From Antilocapra americana (Eukaryota > Chordata > Mammalia > Artiodactyla > Antilocapridae): a stretch of DNA of 64,000 nt. The stretch is from contig ML662442.1 in NCBI GenBank assembly GCA_007570785.1, positions 64,253,213-64,317,212 of the forward strand. The letters run 5' to 3'. A program made the translations under genes and the position numbers. Within the stretch, counting starts at the first letter, position 1; every line of letters starts with the position of its first letter. The notes under the pieces were generated by a model, which was not told where the DNA came from, did no database searches, and worked only from the letters and a program-made list of their open reading frames with translations. Of the stretch, positions 22,605-33,401 are shown piece by piece.

Positions 22605-22845
22605 TAGCATCCTGGTTAACAGGCTAATTTCTGGAGTCAGACAATCTAGGGCTAGGCTCTGGGTCCACAATTAGGTCAGTGAATTACTCAGGGTCCTTAA
22701 GACTCACTTTCCTCAAATGTGTTACAGGATACAAGTATTCCTACTGCCCTAGGGCTGCCGTCCTGATGAATGAGTTAGCATTCATAAAGAGCTTGGAATT
22801 GTGCCTGACCTAGGGAAAGTGCTCATCGGGGACAGTAATTATCTG
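22605..22845 (+). mobile_element. MIR SINE
   Basis: TTTCTGGAGTCAGACAATCT, GTCAGTGAATTACTCAGG, CTTTCCTCAAATGTG, and CTTGGAATTGTGCCTGACCT follow the MIR order. This is a second copy about 200 bases after the first. Confidence 0.78.
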
Positions 22846-23175
22846 TTGGACAGAGATGCATGGATTATCCTAACAACTGGGACTGTACCTAGGAGCTACT
22901 TCACAGAAATAGGCTTAGAGCCTGATCCTCAAGCAGAGTTGCCTCCCCTGATCTTGCCTTTCCACACTTTACCCCATACTCCTTCATTGGTGGAGAGTTT
23001 AATGTCTCAGCAAGTGGGCACACTTTGAATTTAAGTTCCAATTGAATTTGGTTAGAGGTATAGTGTACTAGGCATTCTCCAGAGAAACATAATCAATAGG
23101 ATATATACATATACACACCCACATATGGAGAAGTAGAGAGAAAGAGATAGATTCATTCTAAAGAATTGGTTTATG

Positions 23176-23283
23176 CATCACCAATTCAATGGGCATGAGT
23201 TTGAGCAAAGTTCAGGAGATGGTGAAGGACAGGGAAAAGAGGGGGGGCAAAGAGTTGGACATGACTGAGTGACTGAACAATGA
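23176..23283 (+). mobile_element. BovB LINE 3'-end fragment
   Basis: Only the last ~108 bases: CAATGGGCATGAGTTTGAGC, an altered middle with a G-run, and CATGACTGAGTGACTGAAC. A TA/CA-rich run (23098-23125) lies just upstream. Confidence 0.85.
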
Positions 23284-23538
23284 CAAGAAATGTGAAGGCT
23301 GGCAAATTGTGAAATCTATAGGGCAAGTTGGTAGGTAGGGAATTCAGAGAGTTGGCATTGAACTTTTGAGTCTAAAATCTGCAGTCTGGAAACTCAGGTA
23401 GGGTTTCTGTGTGGCAGTTTTAAGGTTAAATTCCTTCCTTTCCTTCTTTGGGAAACCTCACTCTTTGCTCTTAAGGCCTTTAATTGGATGAAGCCCACCC
23501 CTGTCATGGAGAGTAATCTGCTTCACTCAAAGGAAATG

Positions 23539-23715
23539 TTAGTCGCTCAGTCATGTCTGACTCTTTGCGACACCATGGATGGTAGCCCACCAGGCCCCTC
23601 TGTCTGTGGAATTCTGCAGGCAAGAATACTGGAGTGGGTTGCCATTTCCCTCTCCAGGAGATTTTCCCAACCCAGGGATTGAACCCTAGTTTCCTGTATT
23701 GCAGGCAGATTCTTT
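23539..23715 (-). mobile_element. Bov-tA SINE with target-site duplication
   Basis: Minus orientation, ending in the tRNA-like head at GCAGGCAGATTCTTT. It is flanked by ACTCAAAGGAAATG (23525-23538) and ACTCAAAGAAATG (23716-23728), a target-site duplication differing by one base. Confidence 0.92.
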
Positions 23716-23772
23716 ACTCAAAGAAATGTGCCACCTTCACTCAAAGTCTACCCTTATGACTATTTACAACCC

Positions 23773-24220
23773 CTGCAACACATCAGGCTTCCCTGTTCAT
23801 CACCAACTCCCAAAGCTTGCTCAAACTCATGTCCATCAAGTCAGTGATGCCATCCAATCATTTCATCCTCTGTTATCCCCTTCTTCTCCTGCCTTCAATC
23901 TCTTTAAATGAGTCAGTTCTTCGTATCAGGTGGCCAAAGTTTTGGAGTTTCAGCTTCAACATCAGTTCTTCCAAAGAATATTCAGGACTGATCTCCTTTA
24001 GGATGGACTGGTTTGATCTCCTTGCAGTCCAAGGGACTCTCAAATGTCTTCTCCAACACCACAGTTCAAAAGTATCAATTCTTCAGCACTCAGCTTTCTT
24101 TATAGTCCAACTCTCACATCCATACATGACTACTGGAAAAACAATAGCTTTGACTAGATGGATCTTTGTTAGCAAAGTAATGTCTGTTTTTAAATATGCT
24201 ATCTAGGTTGGTCATAAATG
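23773..24220 (-). mobile_element. BovB LINE fragment
   Basis: Reversed BovB 3' portion: ATCACCAACTCCCAAAGCTT through TCCATACATGACTACTGG to TGCTATCTAGGTTGGTCATA. The 129-codon plus-strand ORF here is antisense to BovB ORF2 and not a gene. Confidence 0.95.
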
Positions 24221-24492
24221 TTAATCATATCTAAAAGATACCCTCACAGCAACATCTAGACTGGTGCTTGACCAAACTGGACACTGTAACGTAGTCAACC
24301 AACACATAAAAGTAACTGTCACATATGGAGGAACTAATCTGACATTTATGAAAGCTGTATGCCTTATTTAATGTTTGTGACAAATTACATGCTATTCTTC
24401 CAATTAGGTGACTACTTGAGGGCAGAGTAAGTTGTCCAAAAGTGCGATGTTAGAATGAATGAGTTATTTCTGTAAAAAGGGCAACACCATGT

Positions 24493-24815
24493 ACAGTTGC
24501 TCCTTGGGATCCACAGGGAATTTGTTCCATGACCTTTGAGGATACCAGAATCTGTGGATTCTCAATGCCCTTTTCTAAAATGGCATGGGATTTGGTTAAA
24601 ATCTATGCAATCCTCCCCTTTACTTTAAATCACCTCTATATTATTATGATACCTAATACATTGTAAATGCTATATCAATAGTTGCTGCACCTAGCAAAAT
24701 CAAGTTTTGCTTTTTGGAACTTTCTGAAATTTTAAGGGGAATATTTTTGATTCACAGTTTGTTGAACCTGGGATGTGGAACCCAAGGCTGTGGAGGGATG
24801 ATGGTACTATTATCT
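24493..24815. mobile_element. MER2/Tigger2-like DNA transposon
   Basis: The left side reads AGTTGCTCCTTGGGATCCAC and CAGAATCTGTGGATTCTCA. The right side reads the inverted counterpart, GATGTGGAACCCAAGGCTGT and GGAGGGATGATGGTAC. The middle has CTTTAAATCACCTCTATATTA and ACCTAATACATTGTAAATGC. This inverted-repeat order fits the pogo-like MER2 family. Confidence 0.7.
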
Positions 24816-27095
24816 TTCAGAATGTCAGCTGTCTGACTGCTGATCTCAAGTAACTGTCTATTGCTGACTTAGTGCAATGATGAGGCCAACAGATGGTGTG
24901 CCTCCTGGGTTTGCAGCAAAAATACTTAACGGGTGATTTTCTTTTTCCTCCCATAAATGCACTGTCTACTTCAATTCCGGTGGAGACAATTTCCATTCCT
25001 TCAGTTATGTTGCATATTTAATTTTATTCTATGATGATTTAATGTTACTAATAGATCAGTGTTCTGGGCAGCTCCTAAGCTAACTCAGACTATAATTGGC
25101 TCTGTTGTAATAGACTCACTTGGCAAGTCTGACTAAAACACAAGGATTATTAGTCCTTTCTCATAGGAGAAGCACCTCTGAATTTGAGCCACACCTGATC
25201 TATTTTACACACATTCAAGCTGAAATCCTTAGGTTCCTGTCCTGGACAGAGGGAACTACTCTAGAGAATTCAGAAGGAGACCCTGTAAAGTCTTTATTTT
25301 TTCCCTTGTGATACAGAAAAGCCTTTAACAGATTTAAATTAGATAATTTTAGTGAAAATTTAGTGACCAAGAATTATGAGAAAACAAAATTATAAAATAA
25401 TATACTTATCAATTTTATGTGGACACATCAAGATAAAATATTCCTGCTATGACAGTTGATGTAGGAATCAAATAGTGTATGTGAAAGTGCCTGGTAAGTT
25501 ATACCTCAAGTTATCATGTGAAATATTTATTCATGTCACATGATAGTAAAATCAAATGGTGAAACTTTTGTGAGCATGAATATTGGGCAGACAGCACACT
25601 TCTGAACCTCTAAAGCATCTAGTCCTGAGGATATTTTTCTACCAGATTCTGAAGGACGTCACAAAGAATGTAACACTGATGTCTGTTTCAAAATCACCTT
25701 GACTAAATAGAACGCTAATGTTCTACACTTGGCTTTAAATTAGGATCTTTACAAGAAACAGCATAGAAACTGTGTCTGCATTTGCTGTGAAACCTGTTTC
25801 AAACTTTGGCCATTAAATATCTCAGTTTTGTTTTTTTTGAGTAAATGCATTTAATTAACTAATCATCATACATCATGATCGTAATCATTAGTATAAGTTA
25901 ATATCAACTAAGGAAATAACAGAAGATACACATAAAGATTTGTATATTAGAATGCTCATTGGAATGTTATTTATAATAAGGTAAAATTAGAAATGACTTT
26001 AATGCTTCTTTGTAGGAGTTGAAATTCAATTATGGTTTGTTTACATGGTGAAATGTTTTGAATTATTGAAAATCATGACTTCAAAGGCTAATGATATGAA
26101 ACATTGTTCCTAAATTTAAGTGAAAAAGAAATGGTAGGGCATACCATTTGCTCCCTAGTTGAGGACTAAAAAAATAGCCAAATTTGACCTAAAGATTGAA
26201 AAGAATAGACCCTATTATAATGTTTAATTTTTTCTGCATAAAATTATTATAAAAGATTTTTCCTAAAAAATGTTATTTAAAACTTAAAAAATATTTCTAA
26301 TTCTATAATGAAGAAAAATAAGTACAGTTAAAAAATGTTTAAGTAACATGTGCTAGGAAATTATTAGCCTTGATTATTCTGTGGTTTATATTTTCATATT
26401 TTTGATGGGGTTTCTGCTTCAACTATTACTGCCAGTCTGAGAGGTTTTACTCTAGCATTAATAACTAGAAGTTTCTGGATTTCTCAACTCCATTTTCTCT
26501 GAAAGAAATGAAGGATTCCTATACTTTCTCATCACTTTACTGTCAATTGTTTTATTAATAAAACAGTAATTTTATTTCAAAAACATTTAATCTGGCCTGC
26601 CAAAATATTCTGAGTGATATAAAACCAAACATGCTGAAGACACAAAAGAAGTTTAATATGTTATTTCTGCATATAAAGAGTTTGTAATTTGTGTCAGAAG
26701 ATGAAACAAATACAAGGGACAACTAGGAGTAAGAATCATAATAATTTCATAAGATTAATAGTGATTTTCTAAGATTAGTCCACCACTTTAATTTGGTAGG
26801 TCGTGAAAATGAAACTGAGAGAATAAGTGATTTTTCCAATATCATACAAAGATGTAGGAACAAGGACCCAGGTCTCCCAGTTCCACTGAACTGTAAAAAT
26901 GCCATGTATTACAGAAAATCTAAGAAGAAACCTGTGTCAGCCTCTGTGAAAGAGTTAAAGGGAGAAGGAAAGAGGAGCCTCGTTAATAACAATCCCCTGG
27001 GCTGTGACTCTTTTTCAGTAGGTGACAAGTCTGTGGAGTCCTTCAACCATTAAGACCACCATCATTGGTTGTTTACCACTGACTATACTAGTTAG
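24816..27095. other. Intergenic, AT-rich; no gene recognised
   Basis: Long unique-looking stretch. About 25920-26170 has decayed LINE-like phrasing, and 26785-26890 looks like a reversed MIR scrap (AATGAAACTGAGAGAATAAG). The 86-codon ORF at 26793-27053 overlaps that scrap and is not supported. Confidence 0.5.
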
Positions 27096-27099
27096 TCTC

Positions 27100-27288
27100 C
27101 TGCAACTCAGGAGATGCAGGAGGCACAGGTTCGATCCCTGGGTTGGGAAGATACCCTGGAGGAGGGCACTGGTAACCCACTCCAGGGTTCTTACTTGGAG
27201 AATCCCATGGACAGAGGATCTTGGCTGGCTATAGTCCATGGAATTGCAAAGAGTTGGACATGACTGAAGCCACTTAGTATGCACACAC
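27100..27288 (+). mobile_element. Bov-tA SINE, 5' part degraded
   Basis: GGTTCGATCCCTGGGTTGGG B-box, body with GGAGAATCCCATGGACAGAG, and GGACATGACTGAAGCCACTT end. The head before 27100 is not recognisable. Confidence 0.9.
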
Positions 27289-28000
27289 AGTAGTGATATC
27301 TGTGATGTCAGACACTTCATGAGGTTATCCAGGTATATTGCTTTGTAAAAATAAGAATCAAATGTTCCATTGGACTGTGAATTAGTCAGGATGCTTTCAG
27401 TTGTAAGCATCAGAGACTCAACTCAAATCATAACAAAACAAAGAGGGAAGGAATTTGTTGACACATAATTGGGAAGTCATAGACTTTAAGACTGGCAGAT
27501 TCTAGAAACCTAGATGCTATTGTCTGGGCTCTTTCCGTTTCACCTTGTCTCTGCTTGACTTCATTACTTGGGCAGGTGCTCCCCAGGTACTGACAAGATA
27601 GCTTTCAGATATCAACACTCATACCTGACTGTTTAAGAATTTTTTGGAGATGTCTCTTTGGGAAGCTCTAGCAGAAAAGTCCTTGGAAAGAAAGATGCTT
27701 ATTCTCCAGGCTCTGCATATGCTTGTTCCCAAATCAGGCTCTTTTGGAAGAGAATCTGGTTTTTTGGGGATTCCTAACCACTGAAAAGGATTTCCCTTGG
27801 TAAAGAGGTGTGCTGTTAATAGAATGGCTGGGAAAAGGGGAGAGGGTGCTCATCAGGTATGCACTGAGGGATGTCGTGCTGATGACCGAAGTACTGACCA
27901 TGTAATATAGGTGATAAATGCAAAAGGAGCGAGAAGTGTAATAATAAGGCTGCTAGCTCAGTTTTCCAAGAGAGTTTAGGTGATGACAAACCTGAAAGTG
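27289..28000. other. Intergenic; probable old repeat at left, otherwise nothing recognised
   Basis: 27380-27680 (AGTTGTAAGCATCAGAGACTC and following) has the look of a widespread old mammalian repeat, but I cannot assign a family. No coding sequence is recognised. Confidence 0.45.
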
Positions 28001-28168
28001 TGAGAGTTTCTTGTTGAGTCATGTCAGACTCTTTGTGACCCTGTAGACTATTGTCTACCAGGCTCCTCTGTCCATGGAATTCTCCAGGCAAGAATACTGG
28101 AGTAGATTGCCATTCTCTTCTCCAGGAGATGTTCCCAACCCAAGGGATCGAACCCAGGTCTCTCTCTC
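28001..28168 (-). mobile_element. Bov-tA SINE, head missing
   Basis: Minus orientation: 3' end at left (TTGTTGAGTCATGTCAGACT), body, then it stops at GAACCCAGGTC where an L1 tail begins. The SINE therefore lacks its tRNA-like start. Confidence 0.9.
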
Positions 28169-28262
28169 TCTTTTTTTTTTTTTAAATTTTCTTTACTTTA
28201 TTGTGTTGGTTTTGCCATACAATGACATGAACCGCCATGGGTTTACATATGCTCCCCCCCCC

Positions 28263-28362
28263 NNNNNNNNNNNNNNNNNNNNNNNNNNNNNNNNNNNNNN
28301 NNNNNNNNNNNNNNNNNNNNNNNNNNNNNNNNNNNNNNNNNNNNNNNNNNNNNNNNNNNNNN
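28263..28362. other. Assembly gap of 100 N
   Basis: Exactly 100 N, which suggests a placeholder of unknown true size. It begins at a C-run that is the reversed purine tract of the L1 3' UTR. Confidence 0.99.
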
Positions 28363-28382
28363 TCTAAATTCCATATTATGCG

Positions 28383-28715
28383 TTAGTATACTGTATTTTT
28401 GTTTTTGCTATGGCTTACTTCACTCTGGATAATAGGCTCCAGTTCCGTCCACCTGAGTAGAACTGATTCAAATGAATTTTTTTTTAATGCTGAGTAATAT
28501 TCCATTGTGTATATGTACCACAGCTTTCTTATCCATTCGTCAGTTGATGGGCATCTAGGTTGCTTCCATGTCCTGGCTATTGTAAACAATGCAGCGATGA
28601 ATATTGGGGTACACGTGTTTCTTTCAATTCTGGTTTCCTCGGTGTGTATGCCCAGCAGTGGGATTGCCGGGTCATATGGCAGGTCTATTTGCAGCTTTTT
28701 AAGGAACCTCCACAC
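28383..28715 (-). pseudogene. L1 ORF2 C-terminal remnant
   Basis: The 110-codon frame [20 protein letters not shown], then [20 protein letters not shown] and [20 protein letters not shown], is the conserved C-terminal region of L1 ORF2p. It is cut off from the upstream RT frame by frameshifts between 28716 and 29158. Its end (SHSKNKNTVY) differs from the usual terminus. Confidence 0.92.
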
Positions 28716-29158
28716 TGTTTTCCATAGTGGCTGTACTAGTTTGCATTCCCACCAACAGTGTAAGAGAGTTCCCTTTTATCCACATCCTCTCCAGCATTTA
28801 TTGCTTGTAGACTTTTGGATTGTAGCCATTCTGACTGGTGTAAAGTGGTACCTCATTGTGGTTTTGATTTGCATTTCTCTGATAATGAGTGATGTTGAGC
28901 ATCTTTTCATGTGTTTGTTAGCCATTTTTATGTCTTCTTTGGAGAAATGTCTGTTAAGTTCTTTGGCCCACTTTTTGATTGGGTCATTTATTTTTCTAGA
29001 ATGGAGCTGCAGGAGTTGCTTGTTAATTTTTGAGATTGTTTGTCCGTTGCTTCATTGGCTATTATTTTCTCCCATTCTGAAGGCTGTCTTTTCACCTTGC
29101 TTATAGTTTCCTTTGTTGTGCAGAAGCTTTTAATTTTAATTAGGTCCCATTTGTTTAT

Positions 29159-30388
29159 TCATGCTTTTATTTCCAATATTCTGGGAGGTGGGTCATAGAG
29201 GATCCCGCTTTGGTTTATGTCTGAGAGTGTTTTGCCTATGTTATCCTCTAGGAGTTTTATAGTTTCTGCTCTTATGCTTAGATCTTTGATCCATTTTGAG
29301 TTTATTTTTGTGTATGGTGTTAGAAAGTGTTCTAGTTTCATTCTTTTACAAGTGGCTGTCCAGTTTTCCCAGCACCACTTGTTAAAGAGGTTATCTTTTC
29401 TCCATTGTATATTCATGCCTCCTTTGTCAAAGATAAGGTGTCCATAGGTGTGTGGATTTATCTCTGGGCTTTCTATTTTGTTCCATTGATCTATATTTCT
29501 GTCTTTGTGCCAGTACCATACTGTCTTAATGACTGTGGATTTGTAGTATAGCCTAAAGTCAGGTAGGTTGATTCCTCCAGTTGCATTCTTCTTTCTCAAG
29601 ATTGCTTTGGCTATACGAGGTTTTTTGTATTTCCATACAAATTGTGAAATTATTTGTTCTAATTCTCTGAAAAAGACCTCTGGTAGCTTGATAGGAATTG
29701 CACTGAATCTATAGATTGCTTTGGGTAGTATACTCACTTTCACTATATTGATTCTTCCAATCCACGAACATGGTATATTTCTCCATCTATTTGTGTCCTC
29801 TTTGATTTCTTTCATCAGTGTTTTATAGTTTTCTATATACAAGTCTTTTGTTTCTTTAGGTAGAAATACTCCTATGTATTTTATTCTTTTTGTTTTGATG
29901 GTGAATGGAATTTTTTCCTTAATTTCTCTTTCTGTTTTCTCATTGTTAGTGCATAGGAATGCCAGGGATTTCTGTGTGTTGATTTTGTATCCTGAAACTT
30001 TACTATATTCACTGATTAGCTCTAGTAATTTTCTGGTAGAGTCTTTAGGGTTTTCTATGTAGAGGATCATGTCATCTGCAAACAGAGAGAGTTTTACTTC
30101 TTCTTTTCCAATCTGGATCCCTTTAATTTCTTTATCTGCTCTGATTGCTATGGCCAAGACTTCCAAAACTAGGCTCCTCTGTCCATGGGGATTCTTCAGG
30201 CAAGAATACTGGGGTGGGTTGCCATGCCTTCCTCCAGGGGATTTTCCCAACCCAGGGATTGAACCCATGTCTCTTGGATCTCCTGCCTTGGCAGGCGGGT
30301 TCTTTACCACCAGCACCGCCTGGGAAGCCCTAATAATAGACTTAATGATGTCTAATGGAAAAGGAAATCTCCTTTTAAGAAAACTCAC
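29159..30388 (-). pseudogene. Chimeric 409-codon frame: Bov-tA-derived N-terminus fused to L1 ORF2 RT half
   Basis: Residues 1-72 come from flanking DNA and the adjacent Bov-tA ([20 protein letters not shown] is a typical SINE translation). From residue 73 (base ~30172) the frame enters L1 ORF2 and runs through FADDM (103-107), [28 protein letters not shown] and [20 protein letters not shown]. It ends at a TGA at 29161-29159 after [11 protein letters not shown] motifs A and B are absent, so no polymerase could result. No evidence of expression is visible; the fusion is most simply a chance in-frame junction. Confidence 0.9.
30172..30330 (-). mobile_element. Bov-tA SINE, 3' part missing
   Basis: Minus orientation from GGCTCCTCTGTCCATGG to CGCCTGGGAAGCCC. 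The SINE 3' end is missing where it meets the L1. It overlaps in content with the SINE at 28001-28168, so the two are not simply halves of one element. Confidence 0.92.
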
Positions 30389-30449
30389 ACTATATTCACA
30401 GAGACAATATTTTATGACAAATGTTTCTAGGGGTAGTTGTAGTGACTAG

Positions 30450-30600
30450 GGGTTTCCTTCGTATCTCAGATGGTAAAGAATCTGCCTGCAGTGAAGGAGA
30501 CCTGGGTTTGATCTCTCAGTTGGGAAGATTTCCTGGAGAAGGGAATGGCTACCCATTCCAATATTCTTGCCTGTAAAATTCCATGGATAGAGGAGCCTGG
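30450..30600 (+). mobile_element. Bov-tA SINE, 3'-truncated (first of a tandem pair)
   Basis: GGTTTCCTTCGTATCTCAGA head through GATAGAGGAGCCTGG, where a second Bov-tA head takes over directly. Confidence 0.9.
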
Positions 30601-30795
30601 TGACTGAGTGGTAAAGAATATACTGCCAGTTCAGGAGACCTGGGTTCAATCCCTGAGGTCAAGAAGATCCCCTGGAGTAGGAAATGGCAACCTGTACCAG
30701 TTTTCTTGCCTGGATTATCCCATAGACAGAGGAGCCTAAAGGGCTACAGTCCCTGGGGTTGAAAAGAGTAGGACATGACTGAGCACGTATTCAGT
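30601..30795 (+). mobile_element. Bov-tA SINE (second of a tandem pair)
   Basis: It begins within the head (TGACTGAGTGGTAAAGAATA), has GGTTCAATCCC, the body, and the GGACATGACTGAGCACG end. It is joined head-to-tail to the preceding copy. Confidence 0.9.
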
Positions 30796-31054
30796 ATGTA
30801 GTGACTAACCCAGTTCACCTGCAGCTATTAGGAACAAGATACTTTTTTTTTTAACAAACACTTAGATTGGAGTCTACAAGGCAGAGTTTTGATAGCAAAT
30901 CTCTTTAGATAATGACTCCAGAGACTAATACAGTTAATGGAGATTTTAATTAGGCAGCATAATTTCTAAAAGCAGTAGGAAAAAAAGCCCCCGGCATTAC
31001 CTGTAAGTGAAAGCAAATTCTCTTATCACCAATGTGGTAGTTGCAGAATTTATC

Positions 31055-31240
31055 ACAATAATAATTCCTCCTGACATTTGCATTATGCTTTCCACTTGTC
31101 ATATATTAACTCGGTTGATCTTTATGACATTCCCAGGAAGGAGGCATTATTATAATTGTTTACATTTTATAGATAAGAAAACTGAGGGATAGAGAGGTCA
31201 TACAGCTAAGAGAGGTGGACTTGAATCCTCCCATTGGTGT
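31055..31240 (-). mobile_element. MIR SINE
   Basis: Reversed MIR order: CATTCCCAGGAAGGAGGCAT, TTTACATTTTATAGATAAGA, AACTGAGGGATAGAGAGGTC, GTGGACTTGAATCCTCC. A short MIR-like piece (GAGTTTGAACCCTGCCTTCA) may follow at 31285. Confidence 0.83.
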
Positions 31241-32144
31241 TTTTCCATAGATGTAACAGGAAGAAAACAGGTCTGATGAAAGAGAACTGAGTTTGAACCC
31301 TGCCTTCACTACCTACTAACTAGATAACTATGTTTTTTTGACCCCCCCTTTTCTCAGAAGCAAAAAAGTGATAATCATATCTAACATAATGGGTGTGGTA
31401 TTAAAAATCATCTCTCATCTGAGGTACTCTGTGGGTTTTGCTTTCCCCAATTCCATGTCCTTAAGTTTAGCCTTGAGATGGAAGTGGGGAAGAAGAAGGA
31501 ATACAGGCTGTCCTTCTGGTTTGGGTGTAGCAGAGGAAGAACCTCTCATGGGAAAGGGAAGTAAAAATGTACCCTGCATCTTCTGGCTTGAGGGGTTAAA
31601 ACAGGAAATGGAAGTGGAGGAAAAGGTCAGAAGCAAAGTTTTCCTTTTCTTCTTCCATCTTATTAGGGTGGAAGGGATGTGGGTGAGCCCAGGGACTAAA
31701 GTTCTTCTGTTTGCCTCCATTTGCTTTCATGCTGGAAGGAAATCCCCCTGCAAACTGGTCTAGCCCTGTCCTGAGTGGTCCTATCAAAGAAGCTTGTGCA
31801 CAGTGTAGTCAGGCAGAGCCCCTAGGCTGCCCATGATGGGAAGATGCATGCATGGTGGGAACTTTGCTAGTCTCCCCAAAACTGAGGACTCTAGGTGGAC
31901 AGAGGTACCCAAAAGATGCAGAGGGGTCAGAGGTGGAGATTTAAATTTGGAAATTCCACATCTAATTGAATATGTTTGCTTTTCCTTGTGAAAATAGATT
32001 TCTGTTTTTATCAGTGAATTTTCTCTTTTAGAAAATCTTTTGGCAGCCATTAGTTCTTCACTCTGAAAACAAGAAATTCCATAATGTCCTTCAGAAGGAT
32101 TGACTAGCATGGAATAAATAGTAGGTTATAAGGCAGGACAAAGG
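31241..32144. other. Intergenic; nothing recognised
   Basis: Overlapping ORFs on both strands at 31338-31787 have no family signature and compete with one another, so I do not call a gene. Confidence 0.5.
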
Positions 32145-32374
32145 ATACATGCTTTTAAGACTAGTACTGTATGATTTCATTTATATATGGAATATAAAAG
32201 AAACCAGCCTCCTAGAAACAGAGGACTGGCAGTTGCCAGAGGGGAAGAGAGGAAGGTAGGGGAAAAGGTGAAGGTATGTAAAGGTACAAACTTTCAGTTA
32301 CAAAGTAAATAAGTTCTGAGAATGCTACATACAATGTGGAGAACATGGTTAATAAAACTGTATGGTATATTCGG

Positions 32375-32568
32375 GGGCTTCCCTGGTGACTTAGATGGTA
32401 AAGAATCTGCCCACAATGGAGACCTGGGTCAGGAAGATCCCCTGGAGAAGGAAATGGCAACTCACTCCAATATTCTTGCCTGGAGAATCCCATGGGCAGA
32501 GGAGCCTGGCTGGCTACAGTCCATGGGGTTGTGAAGAGTAGGACATAACTGAATGATTAAGCACACAC
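32375..32568 (+). mobile_element. Bov-tA SINE
   Basis: GGGGCTTCCCTGGTGACTTA head, shortened B-box region (GACCTGGGTCAGG), CCACTCC-type body, and AGGACATAACTGAATGATTA end, inserted in the old L1. Confidence 0.93.
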
Positions 32569-32700
32569 ATCATATATTTGGAAATGGCTAAGGGAGTAGG
32601 TCTTAAAACTTCTTACCACAAGGAAAAGCAACATGTTTTTCCAATGTTAACAAAGTGATGATGTTAACTAAGACCTACTGTGGTGATCATTTGTGATATA

Positions 32701-32739
32701 ACTGAACTGAACTGAACTGATATATATATATATATAAAA
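32701..32739. repeat. (ACTGA)4 followed by (TA)n
   Basis: Four ACTGA units (32701-32720) run into a TA repeat. The ACTGA word equals the BovB 3' terminal repeat. Confidence 0.9.
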
Positions 32740-32820
32740 TTATTATGTTCTATTCTGTAAACAAATACAATGTTATGTGTTAATTGTATCTCAGGAAAGC
32801 TGGGGGAAAAGAACATATGA

Positions 32821-33040
32821 GGCTTCCCAGGTGGTGCAGTGGAAAAGAATCTACCTGCTAATACAGGAGACACAAGAGATGTAGGTTCGATTCCAGGGTC
32901 TGGAAGATCTCCTGGAGTAGGAAATGGCAACCCACTCCAGTATTCTTGCCTGGAAAATTCCATGGACAGAGGAGCCTGGTGGAGTGACTGTCCATGGGAT
33001 GGATTGCAGAGTCAAACACAACTGAGCACATAACACAACA
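32821..33040 (+). mobile_element. Bov-tA SINE
   Basis: GGCTTCCCAGGTGGTGCAGT head, GGTTCGATTCCAGGGTC, intact body, and CAACTGAGCACATAACACAAC tail. Confidence 0.94.
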
Positions 33041-33401
33041 ACAATGATGTTCTTTACAATCAGTTTTAGCACTGTAGTGCCTTTTTGTGGAAGACAAAGT
33101 GTTGCTGTTTCCAATAAAAAAAAAAAGTCATTACACTTCTACCTCTGCTCTGATGGCTCTGCATTTTGCTCTAAGGGCTGATGTGCCCAGGTACTAGTGG
33201 AAATGGTTTGTACATAGTTAGACTGTCAGAGTCACCAAGTCAAAAGTCCAAACAATTACCAGCAGACAATATTTTAAATATGTGTGTCTTTCCAGACTTC
33301 ACATTAATGAAGTATGGTTCCTTTGGCCAGACCCTTTCATTCACAGACAAAAATGTTATTCTTTTGAACAGGATCTCTCCTCTCAGTGTGTGTTCATGGA
33401 G
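33041..33401. other. Intergenic; nothing recognised
   Basis: An A-run at 33113-33126, then unique-looking DNA. The small ORFs on both strands have no family signature. Confidence 0.5.

Larger units (their letters stand above)
28169..30171 (-). mobile_element. LINE-1, 5'-truncated, containing an assembly gap
   Basis: Minus orientation: T-run (L1 tail) at 28171-28183, 3' UTR to 28262, 100 N, 3' UTR start and ORF2 3' half from 28363 to 30171. The 5' truncation falls just before the RT FADD motif. ORF2 is broken by a stop at 29159 and later frameshifts, although the 73-409 portion of the upstream frame is well preserved. Confidence 0.93.
32145..32815 (+). mobile_element. Old LINE-1 3' end, interrupted
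   Basis: TACTGTATGATTTCATTTAT, the GGCAGTTGCCAGAGGGGAAG block, TACTGTGGTGATCATTTG, ACAATGTTATGTGTTAATTG and TATCTCAGGAAAGCTGG are in the order of older mammalian L1 3' UTRs. A Bov-tA (32375-32568) and an (ACTGA)4 block (32701-32720) interrupt it. Confidence 0.72.

Noticed and set aside
28074..28367. 97-codon ORF containing a run of X residues
   Set aside because: It runs through the 100-N gap and is an artefact.
28507..29106. 199-codon plus-strand ORF with membrane-like composition
   Set aside because: Antisense to the L1 ORF2 C-terminal region.
31338..31787. 141-codon plus-strand ORF with opposing 101- and 63-codon ORFs
   Set aside because: No recognisable domain, no splice or conservation evidence, and coding potential on both strands at once; treated as chance.
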